DNA of 64,000 nt, taken from assembly GCF_900637025.1 (NCBI RefSeq), contig NZ_LR134336.1, positions 388,001-452,000 on the forward strand, in the 5' to 3' direction. This DNA is from Streptococcus oralis ATCC 35037. GTDB lineage: Bacteria; Bacillota; Bacilli; Lactobacillales; Streptococcaceae. Under the pieces are notes generated by a model. That model was not told the origin of the DNA, ran no database searches, and was given only the letters and a program-made list of their open reading frames with translations. Within the stretch, counting starts at the first letter, position 1. Each line of letters starts with the position of its first letter. This document shows positions 8,355 through 20,037 of this stretch, piece by piece. Made by a program: the position numbers and the translations under genes.

Positions 8355-8476
8355 ATTGTATAATTTAATGAAAATGCTATTTTAAAGATCTAGAAAGTTT
8401 GTTTTGCGATTTCAGAACTTTCTTCTAAAATTCACACAAAACTCTTCAATTTGGGTTTGTGAAAATCGGTTTTTTA

Positions 8477-8485
8477 TGATAGAAT
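8477..8485 (+). promoter_or_regulatory. Extended -10 promoter of rny
   Basis: TGATAGAAT, 48 bases before the rny start. The gap 8355-8533 otherwise shows only AT-rich sequence. Confidence 0.5.
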
Positions 8486-8533
8486 ATTAAGGAATGTATG
8501 TCATTCGATAAACAAATTTAATGAGGTAAAAAC

Positions 8534-10147
8534 ATGGAAATCATGACACTTGCGATTGCTGTTTTTGCCGTCATCATTGGTTTAGTCATTGGATATGTCA
8601 GCATCTCAGCTAAGATGAAATCATCTCAAGAAGCTGCAGAGTTGATGCTTCTAAATGCTGAACAAGAAGCAACTAATTTACGAGGACAAGCTGAGCGCGA
8701 AGCGGATTTATTACTAAATGAAGCCAAGAGCGAAAGCAAGTCTCTTAAAAAAGAAGCACTATTGGAGGCCAAAGAGGAAGCCAGAAAATACCGTGAAGAA
8801 GTGGACGCTGAATTTAAGTCAGAACGTCAGGAGCTCAAGCAAATTGAAAGTCGTTTGACGGAGAGAGCTGCGAGCCTTGACCGCAAAGACGACAATTTGA
8901 CGAACAAAGAAAAAACACTTGAACAAAAAGAACAAAGTATTTCTGATAGAGCAAAAAACCTTGATGCACGTGAAGAGCAATTAGAGGAAGTCGAAAGACA
9001 AAAAGAAGCTGAACTTGAACGTATCGGTTCCCTTTCCCAAACTGAGGCTCGAGATATTATCTTGGCTCAGACAGAGGAAAACTTGACTAAGGAAATTGCT
9101 AGCCGCATTCGTGAGGCTGAGCAAGAAGTGAAGGAACGTTCAGACAAGATTGCGAAAGATATCTTGGTTCAGGCTATGCAGCGTATCGCTGGTGAGTATG
9201 TAGCGGAGTCAACAAACTCTACAGTTCATCTACCAGACGATACCATGAAGGGACGCATTATCGGTCGTGAAGGACGCAACATTCGTACCTTTGAAAGTTT
9301 GACAGGGGTTGATGTGATTATCGACGATACACCGGAAGTGGTAACCTTGTCAGGATTTGATCCGATTCGTCGTGAAATTGCTCGTATGACCATGGAAATG
9401 TTGCTCAAAGATGGCCGTATCCACCCAGCTCGTATCGAGGAGTTGGTGGAGAAAAACCGTCAAGAGATTGACAATAAGATCCGAGAATATGGTGAGGCTG
9501 CAGCCTATGAGATTGGTGCGCCAAACCTCCATCCAGACTTGATGAAGATCATGGGACGCTTGCAGTTCCGTACTTCATATGGACAAAATGTCTTGCGTCA
9601 TTCGATTGAGGTTGCTAAGTTATCTGGTATCATCGCCAGTGAACTTGGTGAAAATGCAGCTCTTGCCCGTCGTGCTGGATTCCTTCACGACATCGGGAAA
9701 GCTATTGACCGCGAGGTTGAAGGAAGCCACGTTGAGATTGGTACGGAGTTGGCTCGTAAGTACAAGGAACACCCAGTTGTGGTGAATACCATTGCTAGCC
9801 ACCACGGCGATGTGGAAGCCGAAAGCGTCATTGCAGTGATCGTTGCTGCAGCAGATGCCTTGAGTGCAGCGCGTCCAGGTGCTCGTAGCGAGTCTCTTGA
9901 AAGCTACATCAAGCGTCTCCATGATTTGGAAGAAATCGCCAATGGCTTTGAAGGAGTGCAAAATAGCTTTGCCCTTCAAGCAGGACGTGAAATCCGTATC
10001 ATGGTTAATCCAGGACAAATCAAAGACGACAAAGTCACAATCTTGGCTCACAAAGTTCGTGAGAAAATTGAAAATAATCTCGATTACCCAGGAAATATCA
10101 AGGTAACCGTGATTCGCGAACTTCGTGCAGTAGATTATGCTAAATAA
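8534..10147 (+). CDS. rny: Ribonuclease Y
   Basis: A 537-residue membrane-anchored endoribonuclease that starts bulk mRNA decay in Firmicutes. Residues 1-25 are one membrane helix ([17 protein letters not shown]). Residues 30-195 are a long charged coiled coil rich in Glu, Lys and Gln. The KH domain (about 225-290) has [15 protein letters not shown]. The HD domain (about 353-447) has the metal-binding HDIGKA near residue 385 and SHHGD. Length and order are normal. TGAGGT precedes the ATG by 6 bases. It is likely monocistronic: a promoter lies before it and a terminator behind. Confidence 0.97.
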   Translation: MEIMTLAIAVFAVIIGLVIGYVSISAKMKSSQEAAELMLLNAEQEATNLRGQAEREADLLLNEAKSESKSLKKEALLEAKEEARKYREEVDAEFKSERQELKQIESRLTERAASLDRKDDNLTNKEKTLEQKEQSISDRAKNLDAREEQLEEVERQKEAELERIGSLSQTEARDIILAQTEENLTKEIASRIREAEQEVKERSDKIAKDILVQAMQRIAGEYVAESTNSTVHLPDDTMKGRIIGREGRNIRTFESLTGVDVIIDDTPEVVTLSGFDPIRREIARMTMEMLLKDGRIHPARIEELVEKNRQEIDNKIREYGEAAAYEIGAPNLHPDLMKIMGRLQFRTSYGQNVLRHSIEVAKLSGIIASELGENAALARRAGFLHDIGKAIDREVEGSHVEIGTELARKYKEHPVVVNTIASHHGDVEAESVIAVIVAAADALSAARPGARSESLESYIKRLHDLEEIANGFEGVQNSFALQAGREIRIMVNPGQIKDDKVTILAHKVREKIENNLDYPGNIKVTVIRELRAVDYAK

Positions 10148-10151
10148 ATAA

Positions 10152-10184
10152 GAAAGAGCAGTTGAAATATTACTGCTTTTTTGT
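10152..10184 (+). terminator. Terminator after rny
   Basis: AGCAGT-tgaaatatt-ACTGCT followed by TTTTTG. TGTTACACT directly behind it (10183-10191) could be the extended -10 of gmk. Confidence 0.75.
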
Positions 10185-10215
10185 TACACTAGATAGAAAG
10201 ACTGTAGAAGGATAA

Positions 10216-10908
<693 letters not shown>

Positions 10909-10932
10909 ACTATAGGAAACAGGTACAAGCAA

Positions 10933-11247
10933 ATGATGTTAAAACCCTCTATCGATACCTTGCTGGACAAGGTACCATCAAAATATTCACTCGTAATCTT
11001 GGAAGCAAAACGTGCCCACGAACTAGAAGCAGGTGCGCCAGCAACTCAAGAGTTTAAGTCTGAAAAATCAACTCTTCGTGCTTTGGAAGAAATCGAGTCT
11101 GGAAATGTAACCATTCACCCAGATCCAGAAGGAAAACGTGAAGCAGTTCGTCTCCGTATCGAAGAAGAAAAACGCCGCAAAGAAGAAGAAGAAAAGAAAA
11201 TCAAAGAGCAAATTGCTAAAGAAAAAGAAGATGGTGAAAAAATTTAA
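10933..11247 (+). CDS. rpoZ: RNA polymerase omega subunit
   Basis: A 104-residue omega subunit that helps assemble and stabilise beta-prime in RNA polymerase. The core is [20 protein letters not shown], then [10 protein letters not shown] and [13 protein letters not shown]. The last 35 residues are a highly charged Lys/Glu helix, typical of streptococci. Two ATG codons in tandem (10933 and 10936) could start it. Confidence 0.95.
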   Translation: MMLKPSIDTLLDKVPSKYSLVILEAKRAHELEAGAPATQEFKSEKSTLRALEEIESGNVTIHPDPEGKREAVRLRIEEEKRRKEEEEKKIKEQIAKEKEDGEKI

Positions 11248-11312
11248 GGTTGGGGGGACTCAATCTTATTTTTTCTATTGCAAGAATGTACTGACAAGAA
11301 GGAGGTGAGAAG

Positions 11313-13709
11313 ATGACTATCGCAAAGATTATCGTGGATGTTCCCCTGATGCAGACGGACCAGCCCTATAGTTATAAGGTCCCAGAGGAATTTGAAGAGA
11401 TGCTGGAAGTCGGTATGCGGGTCCATGTCCCCTTCGGTAAAGGCAATCGTTTGATCCAAGGAATTGTGCTAGGCTTGGAGTCCCAGTCGGATGAAGAAGT
11501 GGCTGATCAGGACTTGAAAGAGATTGCAGAAGTCCTAGACTTTTCTCCCGTCTTGACTCAGGAGCAACTTTGGCTAGCTGAGGAATTACGCAAGTCCGTC
11601 TTTTCTTACAAAATCTCCATCCTAAAAGCCATGCTTCCAGGATTTTTAAACTCCAGTTATGATAAGATTCTCTATCCTCTGGAAGGTCTGAGTCAGGCAG
11701 ACCGAGAGCGTCTGTTTGGTTCAGAAGATTCGCTAGCCTTTTCTTCTCTAGACCTTGCTAAGCAGGCAGAAATGATGCGCTTGACCAGGAAAGGTTTGCT
11801 CCGCCTAGAATACCAGGCAGTCGATCAAAAGAAGGTCAAGACCCAGTCTTGGTATGAGGTTGATGCTACTCGACTAGAGAAGATTGAGATTTCTGCGCGT
11901 GCTAAGAAAAAGGCAGAGCTGAGAGACTATTTGCTAGCTCATCCTGAAAGCGCTCCTCTGGCTAGTTTGTTAGATTCCTACTCACGGGAGCAAGTCAACT
12001 TCTTTGTGGAACAAGGTGCTGTGTCTATAGTCCAAAAGGAAGTGCAACGTTCAGCTGCTTATTTTGAAGGCATTGAAGCAAGTACACCTTTGGAGCTGAA
12101 CCCAGAGCAAAGACAAGCTCGCGATGCGGTTGTCAGTGCTATTGGTAGTCAACAGCCTCCATTCCTCCTTCAAGGGATTACAGGAAGTGGGAAAACGGAG
12201 GTTTACTTGCAGATTATCCAAGGAGCCTTGGATAAGGGTAAGACGGCTATTTTGCTGGTGCCTGAGATTTCTCTGACGCCACAAATGACGGAGCGTTTTA
12301 TTGCTCGATTTGGTGAGAAAGTAGCCATTCTTCACTCAGGCCTGTCCAATGGTGAAAAGTACGACGAATGGCGCAAGGTTGAGCGTGGCGATGCCCAAGT
12401 TGTTGTTGGCGCTCGATCAGCTATCTTTGCTCCTTTGAAAAATCTAGGTGTTATAATTATCGACGAAGAGCATGAAGCTAGCTACAAACAAGACAGCAAT
12501 CCCCGTTATCATGCTAGAGAGGTCGCCATTCTACGGGCCCAGTACAATCAAGCAGCCCTAGTCCTTGGCTCAGCGACACCGAGCTTAGAGAGCCGTGCGC
12601 GTGCTGGAAAAGGTGTCTATCAACACTTACGTCTGACCCAACGGGCCAATCCTTTAGCCACTATTCCTGAAGTTCAAGTGATTGACTTTCGGGACTATAT
12701 CGGGCAGAATGAGACATCAAACTTTACGCCTCCTTTGCTAGAGGCCATTCGAGACCGTTTGGATAAAAAAGAACAGGCAGTCCTCATGCTCAACCGTCGG
12801 GGTTATTCTAGTTTTGTTATGTGTCGGGAGTGTGGAACGGTAGATAGCTGTCCCAACTGTGATATTTCTCTGACTCTCCACATGGATACCAAGACCATGA
12901 ACTGCCATTACTGTGGATTTTCAAAGGGGATTCCTCATGTCTGTCCCAACTGTCAAAGCCGCAGTATTCGTTACTACGGGACGGGGACTCAGAAAGCTTA
13001 CGATGAACTGGCAGAACTCTTTCCTCAGGCTCGCATTCTGCGGATGGATGTGGATACGACCCGCAAGAAAGGCAGTCACCAAGCTCTTCTTGACCAGTTT
13101 GGCCGAGGGGAAGCAGATATCTTATTGGGAACTCAGATGATTGCTAAGGGCTTGGATTTTCCAAATGTGACCCTAGTCGGAGTCCTCAATGCGGATACAG
13201 CCTTGAATCTGCCTGATTTCCGTTCTTCTGAGAGAACCTTCCAACTCTTAACTCAGGTGGCAGGACGGGCAGGTCGTGCGGAAAAAGCTGGGCAGGTCTT
13301 GATTCAGTCATACAATCCGGAGCACTATGCCATTCGTTTTGCCAAGGAACAGGACTATGAAGGTTTTTACGCCTATGAAATGAGTATTAGGCGTCAACTC
13401 GGCTATCCACCTTATTATTTCACCATTGGGATTACCCTCTCTCACAAGAAAGAAGAAGAGGTTGTCAAACGTGCCTATGAAGTTATGGGAATTTTGCGCT
13501 CAGGTTTATCGGAAACTAGTAAAATCCTTGGACCAACGCCAAAACCCATTGCCCGTACTCACAACCTTTATCATTACCAGATTTTGATTAAATACCGTTT
13601 AGAAGATGAGCTGGGACAGACTCTCAATCGAGTTTTGGCCTTGACTCAAGAACGGGAAAATAGCGAGCTTCGTCTCAGCATTGACCACGAACCGCAGCAA
13701 TTTTTATAA
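11313..13709 (+). CDS. priA: Primosomal protein N' (replication restart helicase PriA)
   Basis: A 798-residue 3'-5' DNA helicase that reloads the replisome at stalled forks. The N-terminal 3'-DNA-binding domain is followed by helicase motif I GITGSGKTEVY (about residue 287), DEEH (about 384) and GSATPS. A zinc cluster follows with CRECG, CPNC, CHYCG and CPNC (about 505-552), then the second RecA-like domain with LLGTQMIAKGLDFP and QVAGRAGR. AAGGAGGTGAGAAG precedes the ATG, a strong ribosome site. Confidence 0.97.
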   Translation: MTIAKIIVDVPLMQTDQPYSYKVPEEFEEMLEVGMRVHVPFGKGNRLIQGIVLGLESQSDEEVADQDLKEIAEVLDFSPVLTQEQLWLAEELRKSVFSYKISILKAMLPGFLNSSYDKILYPLEGLSQADRERLFGSEDSLAFSSLDLAKQAEMMRLTRKGLLRLEYQAVDQKKVKTQSWYEVDATRLEKIEISARAKKKAELRDYLLAHPESAPLASLLDSYSREQVNFFVEQGAVSIVQKEVQRSAAYFEGIEASTPLELNPEQRQARDAVVSAIGSQQPPFLLQGITGSGKTEVYLQIIQGALDKGKTAILLVPEISLTPQMTERFIARFGEKVAILHSGLSNGEKYDEWRKVERGDAQVVVGARSAIFAPLKNLGVIIIDEEHEASYKQDSNPRYHAREVAILRAQYNQAALVLGSATPSLESRARAGKGVYQHLRLTQRANPLATIPEVQVIDFRDYIGQNETSNFTPPLLEAIRDRLDKKEQAVLMLNRRGYSSFVMCRECGTVDSCPNCDISLTLHMDTKTMNCHYCGFSKGIPHVCPNCQSRSIRYYGTGTQKAYDELAELFPQARILRMDVDTTRKKGSHQALLDQFGRGEADILLGTQMIAKGLDFPNVTLVGVLNADTALNLPDFRSSERTFQLLTQVAGRAGRAEKAGQVLIQSYNPEHYAIRFAKEQDYEGFYAYEMSIRRQLGYPPYYFTIGITLSHKKEEEVVKRAYEVMGILRSGLSETSKILGPTPKPIARTHNLYHYQILIKYRLEDELGQTLNRVLALTQERENSELRLSIDHEPQQFL

Positions 13710-13721
13710 GAAGGAGAAGAA

Positions 13722-14657
13722 ATGACAAAACTAATCTTTATGGGGACACCCGACTTTTCAGCGACAGTCTTAAAAGGACTTTTGACAGATGACCGTTACG
13801 AGATTCTAGCTGTTGTGACCCAGCCAGATCGCGCTGTCGGTCGTAAAAAAGTCATCCAAGAAACCCCAGTCAAGCAGGCTGCCAAAGAAGCAGGCCTTCC
13901 TATCTACCAGCCTGAAAAATTATCTGGAAGTCCAGAGATGGAAGCCATTATGAAGCTAGGGGCAGATGGGATTGTGACCGCTGCTTTTGGGCAGTTCCTC
14001 CCAAGTAAACTTCTTGATAGCATGGATTTTGCGATCAACGTTCACGCTTCCCTTCTTCCAAAACACCGTGGTGGCGCCCCCATTCATTATGCCTTGATTC
14101 AAGGGGATGAGGAAGCTGGTGTGACCATTATGGAGATGGTTAAGGAAATGGATGCAGGAGATATGATTTCCCGTCGCAGTATTCCTATCACTGATGAGGA
14201 TAATGTTGGAACCTTGTTTGAGAAATTAGCCATTGTTGGTCGTGACTTGCTTTTGGACACCCTTCCTGGCTATATTGCTGGGGAGATCAAGCCCGTGCCT
14301 CAGGACCCAAGCCAGGTCACTTTCTCGCCAAATATCAAACCAGAGGAAGAAAAATTGGACTGGAATAAGACTAACCGTCAACTCTTTAACCAAATTAGAG
14401 GCATGAATCCATGGCCTGTTGCCCACACTTTTCTCAAGGGAGACCGCTTTAAGATTTATGAAGCCCTGCCAGTAGAAGGTCAGGGTAATCCAGGTGAAAT
14501 CCTCTCTATCGGCAAGAAGGAATTGATTGTCGCAACGGCAGAAGGAGCTTTGTCTCTCAAACAAGTGCAGCCAGCAGGCAAACCTAAGATGGATATTGCT
14601 TCCTTCCTCAACGGAGTTGGACGTACATTGACTATAGGAGAACGATTTGGTGACTAA
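13722..14657 (+). CDS. fmt: Methionyl-tRNA formyltransferase
   Basis: A 311-residue enzyme that formylates initiator Met-tRNA using 10-formyltetrahydrofolate. The N-terminal Rossmann domain opens with [14 protein letters not shown]. The catalytic signature [20 protein letters not shown] carries the Asn-His pair, and MDAGD supplies the Asp. A C-terminal OB-fold binds the tRNA. Its end overlaps the start of rsmB. Confidence 0.97.
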   Translation: MTKLIFMGTPDFSATVLKGLLTDDRYEILAVVTQPDRAVGRKKVIQETPVKQAAKEAGLPIYQPEKLSGSPEMEAIMKLGADGIVTAAFGQFLPSKLLDSMDFAINVHASLLPKHRGGAPIHYALIQGDEEAGVTIMEMVKEMDAGDMISRRSIPITDEDNVGTLFEKLAIVGRDLLLDTLPGYIAGEIKPVPQDPSQVTFSPNIKPEEEKLDWNKTNRQLFNQIRGMNPWPVAHTFLKGDRFKIYEALPVEGQGNPGEILSIGKKELIVATAEGALSLKQVQPAGKPKMDIASFLNGVGRTLTIGERFGD

Positions 14658-15963
14658 AGTAGAAACGGCTAGAAGTCTAGCTCTAGCAGTGCTAGAGGAT
14701 GTTTTGGTTAACCAAGCATATTCCAATATTGCCTTAAATAAACACCTCAAAGGCAGTCAATTCTCAGCAGCAGATAAGGGCTTGGTGACAGAGATTGTCT
14801 ACGGTACGGTAGCCCGAAAACTAACTCTGGAATGGTACCTGTCCCACTTTATCCAAGACAGAGATAAGTTAGATAACTGGCTCTATATCCTGCTCCTTCT
14901 GAGCGCCTACCAACTTCGGTATCTGGATAAGATTCCTAATCACGCTGTTGTTAATGAAGCGGTAGATCTAGCCAAAGCCCGTAAAAAAGGCAGTGAAAAA
15001 TTAGTCAACGCCGTCCTGCGTCGTATCTTGCGAGAAGGCTGGCCAGACATTGACAGTATCAAACGCAAAAACAAGCGTGATTCCATTGCTTATTCTCTCC
15101 CAGTTTGGCTAGTTGCCAAGCTCAAGGAAGAATACGGAGAGGAGAGAGCCAAAGCCATCTTTAAAAGTCTCTTGGTGCGTAACAAAGCCAGCATCCGGGT
15201 GACTGACTTGAGTCGAAAAGAGGAAATCAAAGCCGTGTTAGAGGCGGCTGATTCCCCTTTGGCTGCCACTGGTCTGGTCAAGGAGCAAGGCCACTTTGCA
15301 GGACATGATTTGTTCGCAGAAGGGGCTATAACCATCCAAGACGAGTCCAGTCAACTGGTTGCTCCGACTCTTGATCTACAAGGTGATGAACAGGTCCTGG
15401 ATGCCTGTGCGGCTCCTGGTGGGAAAACAGCCCATATGGCTTCTTACCTCACATCTGGTAAGGTGACGGCTTTGGATCTTTATGATCATAAGTTGGACTT
15501 GATCCAAGAAAATGCGGAGCGTCTGGGTGTGGCAGATCGAGTGCAAACGCAAAAATTGGATGCCAGAAAAGTGCATGAGTTTTTCGGTCGGGACTCTTTT
15601 GATAAGATTTTAGTAGATGCTCCCTGTTCTGGAATTGGACTTTTACGTCGCAAACCAGACATCAAATACAATAAAGAAACAGCAGATTTCACATCATTAC
15701 AGGAAATTCAGCTGGAAATATTAGGTAGTGTTTGTCAAACGCTACGAAAAGGTGGTATAATAACTTATAGTACCTGTACTATTGTCTCAGAGGAGAACTT
15801 TCAAGTTGTTGAGGCGTTTTTAGAAAGTCATCCCGAGTTCGAGCAGGTTAAACTAGAACATGAATGTAAAGATATCCTGAAAGATGGCTGCATCCTGATT
15901 ACTCCAGAATTGTATGGAAGTGATGGATTCTTTATCAGCCAATTTCGCAAGATATCAGAATAG
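14647..15963 (+). CDS. rsmB: 16S rRNA (cytosine-967 C5) methyltransferase RsmB
   Basis: About 438 residues. An N-terminal NusB-like RNA-binding domain (1-130) is followed by the SAM-binding domain with [10 protein letters not shown], then [17 protein letters not shown] (catalytic Cys) and YSTCTI (second Cys). There is no ATG start: either TTG 14647 (6 bases after AGGAG) or GTG 14650 (9 bases after) is used, overlapping fmt by 8-11 bases, so translation is probably coupled. I recorded the earlier one. Confidence 0.94.
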   Translation: MVTKVETARSLALAVLEDVLVNQAYSNIALNKHLKGSQFSAADKGLVTEIVYGTVARKLTLEWYLSHFIQDRDKLDNWLYILLLLSAYQLRYLDKIPNHAVVNEAVDLAKARKKGSEKLVNAVLRRILREGWPDIDSIKRKNKRDSIAYSLPVWLVAKLKEEYGEERAKAIFKSLLVRNKASIRVTDLSRKEEIKAVLEAADSPLAATGLVKEQGHFAGHDLFAEGAITIQDESSQLVAPTLDLQGDEQVLDACAAPGGKTAHMASYLTSGKVTALDLYDHKLDLIQENAERLGVADRVQTQKLDARKVHEFFGRDSFDKILVDAPCSGIGLLRRKPDIKYNKETADFTSLQEIQLEILGSVCQTLRKGGIITYSTCTIVSEENFQVVEAFLESHPEFEQVKLEHECKDILKDGCILITPELYGSDGFFISQFRKISE

Positions 15964-15978
15964 GAAGGAACTGACACA

Positions 15979-16719
15979 ATGGAAATAGCATTATTAACAG
16001 ATGTTGGTCAGAAACGGACAAATAATCAGGACTATGTCAATCACTTTGTCAACCGAGCAGGACGCACTATGATCATCTTGGCTGACGGGATGGGAGGACA
16101 CCGTGCAGGAAATATCGCTAGTGAGATGGCGGTAACAGACCTTGGTGTGGCTTGGGTGGATACCCAAATTGACTCAGTCAATGAAGTTCGTGAGTGGTTT
16201 GCCCACTACCTGGAGATTGAAAATCAAAAAATTCATCAACTAGGTCAGGACGAAGCATACAGAGGCATGGGAACAACGCTAGAAGCTGTTGCGTTTATTG
16301 ACAACCAAGCCATCTATGCTCACATTGGAGATTCTCGTATCGGTTTGATTCGTGGAGAAGAATACCACCAGTTGACGAGTGACCATTCCTTGGTCAACGA
16401 ATTGCTCAAGGCTGGTCAATTGACTCCAGAAGAAGCAGAAACTCACCCTCAAAAGAATATCATCACCCAGTCTATCGGACAAAAAGATGAAATCCAGCCA
16501 GATTTTGGGATGATTACATTGGAGTCAGGAGATTATCTCTTGCTCAATAGTGATGGTTTGACCAATATGATTTCGGCAAGTGAGATTTATGATATCGTAA
16601 CTAGCGATATTTCCCTAGCAGACAAGGCGGCAACCCTTATTCGTTTTGCTAACAATGCAGGAGGTTTAGACAACATTACGGTTGCCCTTGTTTACATGAA
16701 CGAGGAGGCAGCAGAATGA
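15979..16719 (+). CDS. phpP: PP2C-type protein phosphatase PhpP
   Basis: A 246-residue Mn2+/Mg2+-dependent Ser/Thr phosphatase that reverses StkP phosphorylation. Metal-binding motifs: [49 protein letters not shown] and [11 protein letters not shown]. It overlaps stkP by 4 bases (ATGA), so phosphatase and kinase are made together, as in other streptococci. Confidence 0.96.
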   Translation: MEIALLTDVGQKRTNNQDYVNHFVNRAGRTMIILADGMGGHRAGNIASEMAVTDLGVAWVDTQIDSVNEVREWFAHYLEIENQKIHQLGQDEAYRGMGTTLEAVAFIDNQAIYAHIGDSRIGLIRGEEYHQLTSDHSLVNELLKAGQLTPEEAETHPQKNIITQSIGQKDEIQPDFGMITLESGDYLLLNSDGLTNMISASEIYDIVTSDISLADKAATLIRFANNAGGLDNITVALVYMNEEAAE

Positions 16720-18617
16720 TCCAAATCGGCAAGATTTTTGCCGGGCGGTATCGGATTGTCAAGCAGATTGGTCGAGGAGGCATGGCAGATGTATACTTGG
16801 CCAAGGATTTGATCCTAGACGGGGAAGAAGTGGCAGTGAAAGTCCTGAGGACCAACTACCAGACGGACCCGATTGCTGTGGCACGTTTCCAGCGGGAAGC
16901 GAGGGCCATGGCGGATCTGGACCATCCTCATATCGTTCGGATAACAGATATTGGTGAGGAAGACGGTCAACAGTACCTAGCTATGGAATACGTAGCAGGC
17001 CTTGACCTCAAGCGTTATATTAAAGAACACTATCCTCTTTCAAATGAAGAAGCGGTTCGGATCATGGGGCAAATTCTCTTGGCGATGCGCTTAGCCCATA
17101 CTCGAGGAATCGTTCACCGGGATTTGAAACCTCAAAATATCCTCTTGACACCTGACGGCACAGCTAAGGTCACGGACTTTGGGATTGCCGTAGCCTTTGC
17201 GGAGACCAGTCTGACTCAGACAAACTCGATGCTGGGTTCTGTTCATTATTTGTCACCTGAGCAAGCGCGTGGTTCTAAAGCGACCTTCCAGAGTGATATC
17301 TATGCAATGGGGATTATCTTCTATGAGATGCTGACTGGTCATATTCCTTACGATGGGGATAGTGCAGTTACGATTGCTCTCCAGCATTTCCAGAAGCCAC
17401 TTCCGTCCGTCATAGCTGAAAACCCATCTGTCCCTCAGGCTTTAGAAAATGTTGTCATCAAGGCGACTGCTAAGAAGCTGTCAGACCGTTATCAGTCTGT
17501 TTCAGAAATGTATGTGGACTTGTCAACTAGCTTGTCTTATAATCGTCGGAATGAACCGAAACTGGTCTTTGACGATGCGAGTAAGGCAGACACTAAGGCT
17601 TTACCAAAAGTTCCACAAAGTACACTGACATCGATTCCTAAAGCTCCGGCGCAGGAAGAACGCCCTCAGCCAAAGAAAGCAACCCAACCAGTCGCTGAGC
17701 CAGCACCTGCGCCAAAGCCAGCTAAAAAACGGAAGTTTAAGGCTCGCTATATGATTCTTTTAGCTAGTCTTCTATTGGTTGCGGCCTCTTTGGTCTGGAT
17801 TTTGTCTAGAACACCTGCAACGATTCCCATTCCTGATGTGGCTGGACAAACCGTTGCAGAGGCTAAGGAAGCTCTTAAAAAATCCAAATTTGAAGCTGGT
17901 GAAGAAAAGTCAGAGGCCAGCGATACAGTAGCAGAGGGACGTGTTATTCGAACGGATCCAGAAGCTGGTAGCGGCCGAAAAGAAGGAACCAAGGTTAATT
18001 TGATCGTTTCTTCTGGTAAGCAATCCTTCCAATTGAGCAATTATGTTGGACGCAAGTATACGGATGTCGTAGCCGAACTCAAGGAGAAGAAGGTTCCTGA
18101 AAATCTAATCAAGATGGAAGAGGAAGAATCCAATGAAAGCGAACCTGGAATCGTCATCAGACAGACCCCTGCTTCGGGTTCGACTTATGATCTCTCAAAA
18201 GCCACTACGATTACCTTAACAGTGGCTAAGAAGGTGACTAGTGTCAGCATGCCTAGCTACATTGGTTCAAGTCTCGAATTTACTAAGAATAATCTGACTC
18301 AGATTGTTGGAGTAAAAGAGGCTAATATCGAAGTTGTTGAAGTATCGACTGCCCCTGAAGGAACGGCAGAAGGAACTGTTGTAAGTCAAACGCCAAGAGC
18401 AGGAGAACTGGTTGATCTTGCAAGTACGCGTATCAAACTTTCCATCTACAAACCAAAAACACCACCGTCAACTTCATCCTCTAATCCTGCCCAACGTGGG
18501 AACCAGGGTTCTCCTACAAGTCCAAACCAGGGGAACCAACAAGGAAATCAACAAGGGCACACTCCTTCTAGCAGTTCATCCAATAATGAAGGATCTCACG
18601 AAAGTTCTCGAGATTAA
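16716..18617 (+). CDS. stkP: PASTA-domain Ser/Thr protein kinase StkP
   Basis: A 633-residue membrane kinase that senses cell-wall material and governs division and wall synthesis. The kinase domain (1-275) has [19 protein letters not shown] and DFGIA. A Pro/Ala/Lys-rich linker (about 290-340) and one membrane helix (about 344-363) follow. Outside I see three PASTA units (about 367-433, 434-506, 507-582). The last 50 residues are low-complexity, rich in Ser, Asn, Gln and Gly. From memory pneumococcal StkP has 659 residues and four PASTA domains; a fourth is not recognisable here. Confidence 0.95.
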   Translation: MIQIGKIFAGRYRIVKQIGRGGMADVYLAKDLILDGEEVAVKVLRTNYQTDPIAVARFQREARAMADLDHPHIVRITDIGEEDGQQYLAMEYVAGLDLKRYIKEHYPLSNEEAVRIMGQILLAMRLAHTRGIVHRDLKPQNILLTPDGTAKVTDFGIAVAFAETSLTQTNSMLGSVHYLSPEQARGSKATFQSDIYAMGIIFYEMLTGHIPYDGDSAVTIALQHFQKPLPSVIAENPSVPQALENVVIKATAKKLSDRYQSVSEMYVDLSTSLSYNRRNEPKLVFDDASKADTKALPKVPQSTLTSIPKAPAQEERPQPKKATQPVAEPAPAPKPAKKRKFKARYMILLASLLLVAASLVWILSRTPATIPIPDVAGQTVAEAKEALKKSKFEAGEEKSEASDTVAEGRVIRTDPEAGSGRKEGTKVNLIVSSGKQSFQLSNYVGRKYTDVVAELKEKKVPENLIKMEEEESNESEPGIVIRQTPASGSTYDLSKATTITLTVAKKVTSVSMPSYIGSSLEFTKNNLTQIVGVKEANIEVVEVSTAPEGTAEGTVVSQTPRAGELVDLASTRIKLSIYKPKTPPSTSSSNPAQRGNQGSPTSPNQGNQQGNQQGHTPSSSSSNNEGSHESSRD

Positions 18618-18619
18618 AC

Positions 18620-18657
18620 GAATCTTTGTCATGATTTCATGACAAAGATTTTTTTTC
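18620..18657 (+). terminator. Strong terminator after stkP
   Basis: A perfect 13-14 bp stem AATCTTTGTCATGA / CATGACAAAGATT with a tiny loop, then TTTTTTTT. Confidence 0.9.
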
Positions 18658-18668
18658 ACAAGATTTTG

Positions 18669-18677
18669 TGATAAAAT
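18669..18677 (+). promoter_or_regulatory. Extended -10 promoter of the ThrE-type exporter
   Basis: TGATAAAAT, 27 bases before the ATG at 18704, directly behind the stkP terminator. Confidence 0.55.
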
Positions 18678-18703
18678 ATAGGGAGTAGAAAAAGGAGGAG
18701 AAA

Positions 18704-19462
18704 ATGGACGAATCGAGAGAGTTGAATGCCGTCATTGATGTGATTATGCTAGCAGGAACCATTCTCCTGAAAAGTGGCTCAGAGATTCATCGGGTCGAGG
18801 ATACGATGATCCGTATTGCCCATTCGCAGGGAATATTGGATTGCAATGTTCTTGCCATGCCCGCAGCTATTTTCTTTTCTATTGAAAATACCAATATTTC
18901 TCGGATGAAACGGGTGACCTCATCCTCTTATAACATTGAAAAAGTTTGCGATGTCAACCAAGTATCACGGGAGCTTGTGGGCGGGCAGATTGATCTCTCG
19001 ACAGCCTTTAAAAAGCTCAAAGAAATTGGTAATCAAGCCCTTCCTTATACAAAGTTCCAAGTGACTGTAGCAGCGACCCTCAGTGCCCCTTTCTTCTCGA
19101 TTATGTTTGGGGGCAATGTTTATGACGCTTTTGGTGCAGCTATTGCAACTTTATTTGGATTTGCCTTCTCTCTCTATGTCGAGAAGTTTGTCCGCATTCC
19201 TTTTGTAACGGCCTTTGCAGGTGCCTTTGTTTTCGGCTTGATCGCCCAGTTCTGGGCCCGCTATACAGGCTTTCCTTCGACAGCAGACCTGATTATAGCA
19301 GGAGCGGTCATGCCCTTTGTTCCAGGGATTGCTCTGACAAATGCGGTACGGGATATCATGACCAACCATATCAACTCTGGTATGAGCAAGATGTTTGAAT
19401 CCCTGCTCATTACCCTCGCTTTAGGGGCCGGTACCTCCGTCGCCCTAGTTTTGATGACATAA
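18704..19462 (+). CDS. Threonine/serine exporter, N-terminal half (ThrE family)
   Basis: A 252-residue membrane protein of the ThrE/YjjP family (PF06738). The soluble N-terminal part has GTILLKSGSEIHRVEDTM, a family hallmark. From about residue 118 there are four to five hydrophobic segments (for example ATLSAPFFSIMFG, FVTAFAGAFVFGLIAQF, ITLALGAGTSVALVLM). In this two-gene form the partner is the next gene, one base after this stop. Amino-acid efflux is inferred from Corynebacterium ThrE. Confidence 0.86.
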   Translation: MDESRELNAVIDVIMLAGTILLKSGSEIHRVEDTMIRIAHSQGILDCNVLAMPAAIFFSIENTNISRMKRVTSSSYNIEKVCDVNQVSRELVGGQIDLSTAFKKLKEIGNQALPYTKFQVTVAATLSAPFFSIMFGGNVYDAFGAAIATLFGFAFSLYVEKFVRIPFVTAFAGAFVFGLIAQFWARYTGFPSTADLIIAGAVMPFVPGIALTNAVRDIMTNHINSGMSKMFESLLITLALGAGTSVALVLMT

Positions 19463-19463
19463 G

Positions 19464-19919
19464 ATGACTCTAACAAGTATTTTACTCCAAGCAGTAGCGA
19501 GTTTACTCGCCATTATCACCTTTCTAATCGTACTGAATGTTCAACGCTCCATGCTCCTACCTGGTGGTATTTTGGGAATGGGTGTTTGGCTCCTCTATCT
19601 CGTGCTCAAAGAACCAACCAATGTTATTATTGCGACCTTTATCGCAGCAGTAATTGGCTCTTGCATCAGTCAGATTTTAAGTATTGTCTATAAGACACCA
19701 GCGGTGGTCTTTGTCTTGGCTATTCTTGCCCCCTTGGTGCCAGGTTATTTATCCTATCGAACGACAGCTTTCTTTGTGACAGGCGATTACAGCCATGCTA
19801 TTGCCAGCGCGACTTTGGTGGTTATGTTAGCCCTCGTTATTTCTATTGGAATGGCAAGTGGAACGGTAATTCTAAAGCTTTATTACTACATCCGAAAACA
19901 ACGAGGAATCTCTTCCTAA
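19464..19919 (+). CDS. Threonine/serine exporter, C-terminal half (ThrE_2 / YjjB type)
   Basis: A 151-residue protein that is almost wholly hydrophobic, with about four to five membrane helices (ILLQAVASLLAIITFLIVL, VIIATFIAAVIGSCISQIL, VFVLAILAPLVPGY, ATLVVMLALVISIGMA). The LAPLVPGYLSYR segment is typical of the ThrE_2 domain (PF12821). Expected to form one transporter with the preceding protein; it begins one base after it. Confidence 0.85.
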   Translation: MTLTSILLQAVASLLAIITFLIVLNVQRSMLLPGGILGMGVWLLYLVLKEPTNVIIATFIAAVIGSCISQILSIVYKTPAVVFVLAILAPLVPGYLSYRTTAFFVTGDYSHAIASATLVVMLALVISIGMASGTVILKLYYYIRKQRGISS

Positions 19920-19931
19920 TGCAGTCAAAGC

Positions 19932-19965
19932 AAAGACTTGATTTGTTGAATCAAGTCTTTTTTCT
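19932..19965 (+). terminator. Terminator after the ThrE-type genes
   Basis: AAAGACTTGATT-tgttg-AATCAAGTCTTT, a 12-bp perfect stem followed by TTTCTC. Confidence 0.9.
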
Positions 19966-19983
19966 CTCTTTTGTTCCTATTTG

Positions 19984-19992
19984 TGATAAAAT
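19984..19992 (+). promoter_or_regulatory. Extended -10 promoter of mvaS
   Basis: TGATAAAAT, 45 bases before the mvaS start; it overlaps the spurious upstream extension of the frame (from 19996), supporting the start at 20038. Confidence 0.5.
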
Positions 19993-20037
19993 AGAATGAA
20001 ACGATTTTTTACAATGAATGAAAAAACAGAGGTAAAT

